Origin: Gari tellinella
Taxonomy: Eukaryota > Mollusca > Bivalvia > Cardiida > Psammobiidae
Assembly (NCBI GenBank): GCA_922989275.2
Contig: OV277870.1
Span: forward strand, 46,682,356 to 46,746,355
Length of the DNA: 64,000 nt
Reading direction: 5' to 3'
Shown in pieces: positions 58,104 to 64,000 of this stretch. The position numbers and the translations under genes are program-made. How positions within the stretch are numbered: the stretch's first letter is position 1; each line of letters begins with the position of its first letter. The notes under the pieces were generated by a model, which was not told where the DNA came from, made no database searches, and saw nothing but the letters and a program-made list of their open reading frames with translations.

Positions 58104-58624
58104 AGAGACTCGCAACCAGATGGTGCATTTGCAAAAATAAAGGAAAATACTCAAAAATAACCATAAGGGTAGCATTATCGTGCATCTGGCATTGGAAAAA
58201 TATGACCATTCTAAAAACACCCTCTAGAAAAGTCTTCAAATCTTAGTTTTTTAGATATTTTCCATCGTTTTATCCATAGCGTCGAAAGACGCTATAGAAC
58301 TTGATCAAGGACTCAGACATTAACCCGAGCCGACTTATGAAGTTGTATGCACTCTTCATCGCTACACATTGAAATACGTAAAATCGAATCTATATATATG
58401 AATAGTTCCGTGTCCCAGTGGGCTAAGTGCTTTCCTCAGTTTGCCTAATGTCCGCCCATGCCGGGTCCCGGGTTCGATTCCCACCAGAGCTCAATATTTT
58501 TTTTATTGAAATGCATTTTTTAAACAGAATTTCTTATCATAAACTAATGTTTACCCGTTTGTATAAGCGTTGGACACATATTTACAAATTAGTATTTTAA
58601 TGCTAAATCTGGTTGCGAGTCTCT
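58104..58624. mobile_element. TTAA-flanked element with 18-bp terminal repeats, nested in B
   Basis: AGAGACTCGCAACCAGAT at the left and its exact complement at the right, 521 bp in all. It is flanked by TTAA at 58100-58103 and 58625-58628. An uninterrupted B copy has a single TTAA at the same point (CATACTGCCTTAAATCTAAC, 30247 on), so this is a true target duplication. TTAA duplication is typical of piggyBac-type transposases, but other TTAA families exist. There is no coding capacity. Confidence 0.88.
58411..58494 (+). repeat. tRNA-like (SINE head) segment inside the TTAA element
   Basis: A-box-like GTGTCCCAGTGGGCTAAGTG, and B-box GGGTTCGATTCC 45-50 bp on, then CACCAGAGCT and a T-rich tail. 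The layout resembles a Leu/Ser-type tRNA with a long variable arm. The acceptor stem pairs poorly (AGTTCCG with CAGAGCT), so it is more likely a SINE head than a working tRNA gene. Confidence 0.6.
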
Positions 58625-58904
58625 TTAAAGTTAAACTTTGAATCGACAGTGTAGACATCACAATTGAAGCAGACGACAATAAAACGGTGAATGGGTAAAC
58701 ATCTCACGACAACTTTAGCAGTGAAAGGGTTGAATAAGATTTCGACTGTTTTTTATGATATCAACCCTTTCTAATGTTGTAGTAATAGAGAGGTTTAACT
58801 GTTTTAATATGTTTGATTCATATTACTGGAGCTGCAATTTACAAACAACGATACACTAACTCTTCTAAGGGCAAAACAATATGCTAAATTAGTCCGCTAA
58901 TTAT

Positions 58905-59440
58905 AAATAAACCGAATATTAGATACCTCGAACTAGCTCTTATAGAATAGTCCTATATTTAAAAGTTAAAACATATCACAGCTGTATGTGAAAAACATGG
59001 AGCTATTGGTTTGTTCGACTTGGTCGAGTTTTATTTATTTATTTAGTTACTTCACTTTCTTAGCCTGAGTACAATGTTTATCTTTGTAAACAGATTGGAT
59101 CCTGATCAGACTGTTTCTTACTCAGTTTTATTTCTTATCTCAAAAAGCCTAAAATTCGAAACTTGAAAGATAAAAGCAGAAGATAATTGTTTAAAACTGA
59201 TAGCGGAATGTCAGTGAATGGGCTTAGTGTGTTTTAACTCAGTCCAAGAGAGTTTATAGTCGAATGTTGCTATCTCGAACTCATTTAACTCTAATTAACC
59301 CGTATTTATACAGTTTAATTTCTTTCTTGCATACTCGCTCAAGTCAAACATACCCGTATTTCAAAGTTCAAATGTGGTTTTTAATATGAATATGCCCGAA
59401 TTATGCTTGTTGGAGTTATCAAAGTTCTGTGTATAGCATT
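58905..59440. repeat. Family E-like remnants
   Basis: GATACCTCGAACTAGCTC (about 58921), GTTCGACTTGGTCGAG (about 59013), and a second cluster TAGTCGAATGTTGC..TCTCGAACTC to GCTTGTTGGAGTTATCAAAG. Ends are poorly matched. Confidence 0.4.
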
Positions 59441-59639
59441 ACCATATACAAATTGAAATGCGAAGATCCATCTAACTTAATCTACTGACTGTGCGGGCGT
59501 ATTTTAATTACTGCAAACTGTTTGGATCGACATGAGACGCCCAGTTACTGTTTGACATGCTGGTGGTACTCTATTGAATAAAATATAAAGATATAGGTTT
59601 ACTGAAATATGAGATGACATAGGTAAAAATATAGCATAC

Positions 59640-59855
59640 CTCGTTTAAAAGATAACATAGGTTTAAATATCACCATGGCTCTGTCTAGACTAGTTGCCGC
59701 GAGGATGTAGTTCGATGACGTCGTTGGCATGTTAGCCAGGGCTTTCTGTATCTTACACGCTGCCTCGCCAAACACCCACACCATCTGATAGTACGGCAGG
59801 CCAATAGTTCTCTCCAAGGAATGTGGTACAGCATCGGTAATCCCTGTCAGCAAGT
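59640..59855 (-). CDS. Neuropeptide-type GPCR, exon with TM2, ECL1, TM3 and ICL2
   Basis: This 216-nt exon (2 + 71 codons + 1) has acceptor TTTTAG and donor GTATGC. It completes the TM2 aspartate (LAIA|D) and continues LLTGITDAVPHSLE. TM3 carries the conserved extracellular cysteine in EAACKIQKAL, followed by SSNYILAATSLDRAMV. The DRY motif at the cytoplasmic end of TM3 is DRA, so the tyrosine is replaced by alanine. The D and R used for G-protein coupling remain. SSNYILAATSLDR..KPM resembles the STYVLVALSIDRY..HPM of vasopressin, neuropeptide S and CCAP receptors. The exon is joined in phase to those on both sides. Its acceptor lies about 30 bp from a family G repeat. Confidence 0.92.
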
Positions 59856-59885
59856 CTAAAATACAGTTTAAACATATATTACACC

Positions 59886-60062
59886 AGTTTTTTAATGCCC
59901 ATCCCATCCCCCTATTATACTCACTAGGGGTGAATGTAAGAGAAAAACCATAAAACCTTTGCCATAGCCTTCTCATTTTGTCCAGAGAGGCCCTGACAAA
60001 CCAAATCCTTAAAAACATGAGACGGTCCTCTCATAAGACGCTTCACTAATTCTTTGCTAGGT
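59886..60062. repeat. Family G-like fragment
   Basis: CACTAGGGGTGAATGTAAGA..AGAGAGGCCCTGACAAACCA..GAGACGGTCCTCTCATAAGA matches the GGCCTCACATGAGATGCC part of the G copy at 53197. It begins about 30 bp upstream of a receptor exon. Confidence 0.45.
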
Positions 60063-60330
60063 CACTTAACATGTTTTGCACGCGTATTTGCAAAACATTT
60101 ACGGACTTAATGTAACCATCCAAGTTAGGACATGTAATTTATTTAACCTTTCATCTCTAAATTAAACCATTTGTTGCAATCTTTCTCAGAAAAACAAACG
60201 TCGGCTAAAGTTTTTACGTCATTTTCAATATTTTGATATTCTTGCTGTCAGAATATAATTATATTGGTAATATTGCTAAACTGTTTGGATTCTGGTCAGA
60301 CGCCGCTATCTGGATCCAAAATGTTACATG
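60063..60330. repeat. Family B remnant
   Basis: TTTAACCTTTCATCTCTAAAT at the left, then TAAACTGTTTGGATTCTGGT and GACGCCGCTATCTGGATCCA. Hairpin partly deleted. Confidence 0.5.
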
Positions 60331-60332
60331 TA

Positions 60333-60578
60333 CAGTGGAGAATCTGTTATTCTTTCCCGTTTAAACGCAAACGTACGCAAACGCAAAGCACTAAAACGTA
60401 GAAAAGAACAACTTTTGGACAATTCTGATAATTCTTGTTTATCTTGGTGGCAAACAGTTTGGAGCCTGATCAGACGCCGGGTGACCCGGCGTCTGATCTG
60501 GCTCCAAACTGTTTGCACTGCAAATAATAGTTTTAGCGTAAACGCGTTTATTGGGAAAGAATAACAGATTCTCCACTG
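60333..60578 (+). mobile_element. Family A MITE, complete, near consensus
   Basis: Perfect CAGTGGAGAATCTG / CAGATTCTCCACTG ends flanked by TA, hairpin loop GGGTGACCC. One of the youngest-looking copies. Confidence 0.93.
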
Positions 60579-61036
60579 TAGCAACGTCAACTTAAGTCGG
60601 ATATGGCTTGAAAGAGTTCAGCATTCAAGCTGCCTTTTAAATCATACAACATAATCATTTGATACCGACTACAGAGTCACTGGTTGTGAACGTGTATTCG
60701 GCACATGGTTATTAGGAACTTATAAAATTTTCGAGGGTATTACATATATGAAATAAAACGTATTTAAGTTAAAACATGTTAAACCTATTTGTAGTGCGCC
60801 TTAATAAAAACAAACCATTTATGCAATTCAGTTTCACCGTTACACGCGATAAGAAACATATCAATACGTCTTTAAAAACAAACTTGAAAACATGTTGACA
60901 CTTTGGACACTACATTTCAAACCATTCATGAACGTTTGTATTCTAACGTTAATCGTATATCCCGTAAATACCATATTCTTTTTAACCGACCAGGTGAGCT
61001 GTCAATTTTTAATGTTCTATCTTGTTACGTATAATA

Positions 61037-61283
61037 CAGTGGAGAATCTGTTATTCTTTCCCGTTTAAACGCAAACGTACGCAAACGCAAAGCAATATAA
61101 CGTAGAAAAGAACAACTTTTGGACAATTCTGATATTTTCATGTTTATCTTGGTGGCAAACAGTTTGGAGCCTGATCAGACGCCGGGTTACCCGGCGTCTG
61201 ATCTGACTCCAAACTGTTTGCACTGCAAATAATAGTTTTAGCGTAAACGCGTTTATTGGGAAAGAATAACACATTCTCCACTG
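61037..61283 (+). mobile_element. Family A MITE, complete
   Basis: Perfect ends with TA. One inserted T (GATATTTTCATG) makes it 247 bp. Confidence 0.92.
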
Positions 61284-61503
61284 TATGTGTTCTGTGCCAG
61301 ATTGTAGATCGGTAAATATGTGTTATGTGTGCGTGTGTCTATGTGTGCAATTCTCTGTTGTACAACAATCATATTGTTGACTAGACTTTGCAAATCAAAA
61401 ATATATAACATGGGCAAATCACAATCGTATATGTTGAATATTGCAAGTGTGTGACAGGGCACTGTTTAATGAACGCAATGTACTTCACACGTTGATGCTG
61501 TTA

Positions 61504-61749
61504 CAGTGGATAATCTGTTATTCTTTCCCGTTTAAACGCAAACGTACGCAAACGCAAAGCACTAAAACGTAGAAAAGAACAACTTTTGGACAATTCTGAT
61601 AGTTCATGTTTTTCTTGGTGGCAAACAGTTTGGAGCCTGATCAGACGCCGGGTTACCCGGCGTCTGATCTGGCTCCAAACTGTTTGCACTGCAAATAATA
61701 GTTTTAGCGTAAACGCGTTTATTGGGAAAGAATAACAGATTCTCCACTG
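61504..61749 (+). mobile_element. Family A MITE, complete, near consensus
   Basis: CAGTGGATAATCTG at the left has one base changed; the right end is perfect; flanked by TA. It lies 220 bp from the preceding copy in the same orientation. Confidence 0.92.
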
Positions 61750-61944
61750 TACCATGAGTTAATTAAATGTGCTCTATTCATAATGTACGATCAATCAGTT
61801 GGCATCCAACCAGTAAAGATAGCGCCAATGTAATTTAGACTCCGATAGCACATCAACTTATTTTAAACCTTAATCTTAAATATGACTACATTAAACACTC
61901 CCTTTATACAATCCTTAATCATTGTTAAACAGGTTCTTGCCTAC

Positions 61945-62176
61945 TTAACCTTTTCATGATCAAATTATTCGGAAGAGTTTTACCCCTTCACCGAATTTAT
62001 TGTCTTCTGCTTCATTATTTTTGTCTACGGGACACGTTTCACAGTTAAATTTAAGGTTGTATAACCTAATAAATACCGATTAGAGTGCCAAATAGTTTGG
62101 ATACTGACCAGACGCCGTGTTGACTCAAAATGTTTGCAAACGCGCTTTAAAGCGTCACTGGGAGTAAAAGGGTTAA
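61945..62176. mobile_element. Family B element, core partly deleted
   Basis: TTAACCTTTTCATGATCAAA at the left and CACTGGGAGTAAAAGGGTTAA at the right. The core is reduced to AATAGTTTGGATACTGACCA and GTGTTGACTCAAAATG. Confidence 0.78.
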
Positions 62177-62890
62177 ATCAGCCATGATGCATCCCATTCC
62201 TGATTGGATGCATAAACTCTTTCTATGGTTCTTCTCAAAGGGCATGAAAGAGCATATATATGAGGAATAATCAAATGTAACAAATGCACTTTTCTACGGT
62301 AATGATTGCAAACGGCACGCAACATTATTAGTGTCCTATATATATGATGTATTTATTTAGAAACTCCTTAACTTTGATGTCAACCATTCGTTTAGTGTCA
62401 ATTTACCATCTACTCAAAATGCTCTGCACGTTTGGTTTTGTTGTTAGGTAGTGCAAATATTGAAACGAGTATCAATTAGTTGAATGCAGATAAGACATCA
62501 TGTGATATACAGTATTGTCATGTGTGGCAACATAGTCAATGGTTTCGAACGACAACGGTTACTTCAAGTGCTTGCAGTAACATAAATGGTACACATCAAT
62601 AACGATAAATCAATTAAGAGTTTTTGCAAAGGTGCGCTGGTTTGCAAAAACACTTACCATTCTTTATAGTTACATAATATATACAGAACTCGAGGTATAC
62701 AAATGAACAATTCTTTGTTAGATTGCCTCCATTCTAAATGACATTTCATGTATACTATCATAAAAACACTTTCTAAAATCAGTGTAAGATATTTTTTTAT
62801 ATATAAACATTACTACTTGCAGCGTTATTCATTATAAACATTTCTTCTTGCAATGTTGTTAGATACGGAATTTACTGAAAGTTCCACTTA
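62177..62890. other. Receptor intron sequence, unassigned
   Basis: No exon or defined repeat recognised. Confidence 0.4.
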
Positions 62891-63120
62891 AAGTGGAGAA
62901 GACGTTATTCTTTCCCAATAAACGTGTTTACGCTAAAACTATTATGTACATTGCAAACAGTTTGAAGCCTGAAAGGACGCCTGGTAACCCGGCGTCCGAT
63001 CAGGCTTCAAACTGTTTACCACTCAGATTAACACGAATAATTAGAATCGACGAAAAGTTTTCCTTTTTTACGTTTTAAAATTGCAATGTATTTGCGTCTG
63101 CGTTTAAACGAGAAAATATA
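62891..63120 (-). repeat. Family A MITE, right terminus eroded
   Basis: AAGTGGAGAAGACGTTATTC at the left; core TTTGAAGCCTGAAAGGACGC / GTCCGATCAGGCTTCAAAC. The right end stops at GAGAAAATATAAAC without CCACTG. Confidence 0.78.
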
Positions 63121-63472
63121 AACATGAAGCTGTTTTGGATATAAAGGATTTGTATATGTGTGTTTTATCTAACGTCTCCATTTACCAATGTAACCCTTGG
63201 CGTTAATACGCATCGTACATGTGCACATTATTCTTGCCATATGCAAACAGCGTAGGTCAAAAGTATGCTACACAAATCCTATAATCGGGGGTCTGCCTTG
63301 TTAGTTACGCGTATTGCATTGACATGTTTGTAATGTGTAATACAAGGTGTAATACATTTTCTAAATGGAGTAAACAGCTAAACGTTTCAGGAGTTAATGA
63401 GTCGAGCTGTGAGGTAATTATAAAATCTGCAAGTTACATGTACTAAGAAAAATGAAGCATATCAATACTCAC

Positions 63473-63614
63473 CTGCAATGGCTAAATGTAGTAGAAGAAA
63501 GTACAGCCGTGATCGCTTTTTGTATCGGAGAATTGTTACAATGACAGCCGAGTTCAGAATTATAATGAGAACAGCGTTGGTCCACGACAGAATGAGAGCC
63601 GCCACATAGTATTC
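63473..63614 (-). CDS. Neuropeptide-type GPCR, exon with TM1 to start of TM2 (first exon visible)
   Basis: This 142-nt exon has an acceptor (..TTGCAG) above 63614 and a donor GTGAGT below 63473. It reads in phase 0 for 47 codons plus one base. The peptide is a hydrophobic helix (LILSWTNAVLIIIL) with the TM1 asparagine in LNSAV. A basic first intracellular loop follows (RYKKRSRLYF), then the start of TM2 (LLLHLAIA). The LAIAD motif is split by the intron: G here, AC in the next exon. KxRxxxFLLHLAIAD is typical of the vasopressin / neuropeptide S / CCAP-type receptor branch of class A GPCRs. A class A receptor is near certain; the branch is an inference. The initiator methionine and extracellular N-terminus must lie beyond position 64000. 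Confidence 0.9.
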
Positions 63615-64000
63615 CTGCAAATATAGTGTAAAATTAACTTGTTTTATAATATCTCTAAAATTACATATAGAAAGTATTTAATACACGGGATAATTACATG
63701 GTAATTAAGGACATATCTTTTTACAAGACAAAAAAAATATTGAATACAATTACGTATACCCTGATGCATGGAAGTAGATTCCCGTGCAAAGAGAAACTTG
63801 TACATGCATGTCAGGTCTGGATGAATTCGTTTAATATAAATCAACAACTTTTACAGCTCTGAAGTTGTAGCTCTACTAAAACACATATGTGTACGTATAT
63901 GTGGCACGTCGTTGCAGATTCATACATTCTAATGTCGTGATAAGGGTCATAATGTTTAGACAATTTTAAATAACCTGTTTTACAACAACGTTGAATGCTA
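63615..64000. other. Receptor gene intron, right edge of window
   Basis: Intron upstream of the TM1 exon. I see no further exon before the edge. Confidence 0.5.

Larger units (their letters stand above)
57986..58734. mobile_element. Family B element nested in F
   Basis: TTACCCTTTCACTTTAAATG at the left and AGCAGTGAAAGGGTTGAA at the right. Its right arm is interrupted at a TTAA (58100) by a further element. The core is partly deleted (GCAAACACTCACGTGGCG). Confidence 0.78.
57881..58801. mobile_element. Family F MITE, outer shell of a nested insertion
   Basis: TA|CAGTAAAACCTCTCTAATAC at the left and TAGTAATAGAGAGGTTTAACTG at the right. The host F element is interrupted at about 57986 by family B. 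Confidence 0.75.

Noticed and set aside
58411..58494. A functional tRNA gene
   Set aside because: The A- and B-box-like segments are good, but the acceptor stem pairs poorly, the anticodon arm is not convincing, and the segment lies inside a transposon.

Overview
This is AT-rich eukaryotic DNA from a marine-type invertebrate, most likely a bivalve mollusc. The evidence is the repeat content: tRNA-headed SINEs, LINE 3' ends with short tandem tails, and very dense palindromic MITEs of kinds I associate with bivalve genomes. The species is not identified. There is no bacterial or viral gene organisation. The only host gene I can support is a split rhodopsin-type (class A) neuropeptide-receptor-like GPCR on the minus strand. 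Six coding exons can be joined from about 63.6 kb down to the stop codon at 48.03 kb. They cover TM1 to the C-terminus (338 residues) with every splice phase consistent; the N-terminal exon(s) lie beyond the right edge.

Everything else is mobile DNA or unassigned intergenic and intronic sequence. I use these working names. Family A: about 246 bp, ends TA|CAGTGGAGAA..TTCTCCACTG|TA, about 26 copies or remnants. Family B: about 210-250 bp, ends TTAACCCTTTCAC..GTGAAAGGGTTAA. Family C: about 50-80 bp hairpins GCAAACAGTGTAGAC..GTCTACACTGTTTGC. Family D: about 240 bp with a hairpin GTAAAGCAGAATGC..GCATTCTGCTTTAC. Family E: CAGTCGAAC ends. Family F: CAGTAAAACCTCTCTATTAC ends. G: a polyC-containing foldback. 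H: CAGGGCTCCAGATAAG ends. I: GGGCCCGTTT ends. J: ATACATATGAGC ends. K: CAGTGCTCCCTCTCTACAAC ends. L: CAGTACTGAACC ends. A, B, C and K have unrelated termini but carry the same central hairpin, GCAAACAGTTTGGA..GATCAGACGCCG and its complement.

Layout. 1-23 kb: intergenic DNA with MITEs, a 397-bp tandem duplication at 15.7-16.7 kb, and no gene. 23.5-24.8 kb: a 5'-truncated retroelement reverse-transcriptase fragment. 25-31 kb: MITEs plus a LINE 3' fragment at 29.0-30.0 kb. 31.3-32.5 kb: a K element containing a 40-copy 21-bp minisatellite. 33.1-34.3 kb: a SINE and a 282-bp tandem duplication. 35-45 kb: MITEs and a LINE tail. 45.5-47.1 kb: a dead Tc1/mariner transposon. 47.7-64 kb: the 3' end of the receptor gene, with introns packed with MITEs. 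Several MITEs end within 10-35 bp of splice sites, and a four-level nest (F > B > TTAA element > tRNA-like SINE) lies at 57.9-58.8 kb. The best leads are the shared hairpin module, the MITE-bounded exons of an atypical receptor, and the nested TTAA element with a reconstructable empty site.
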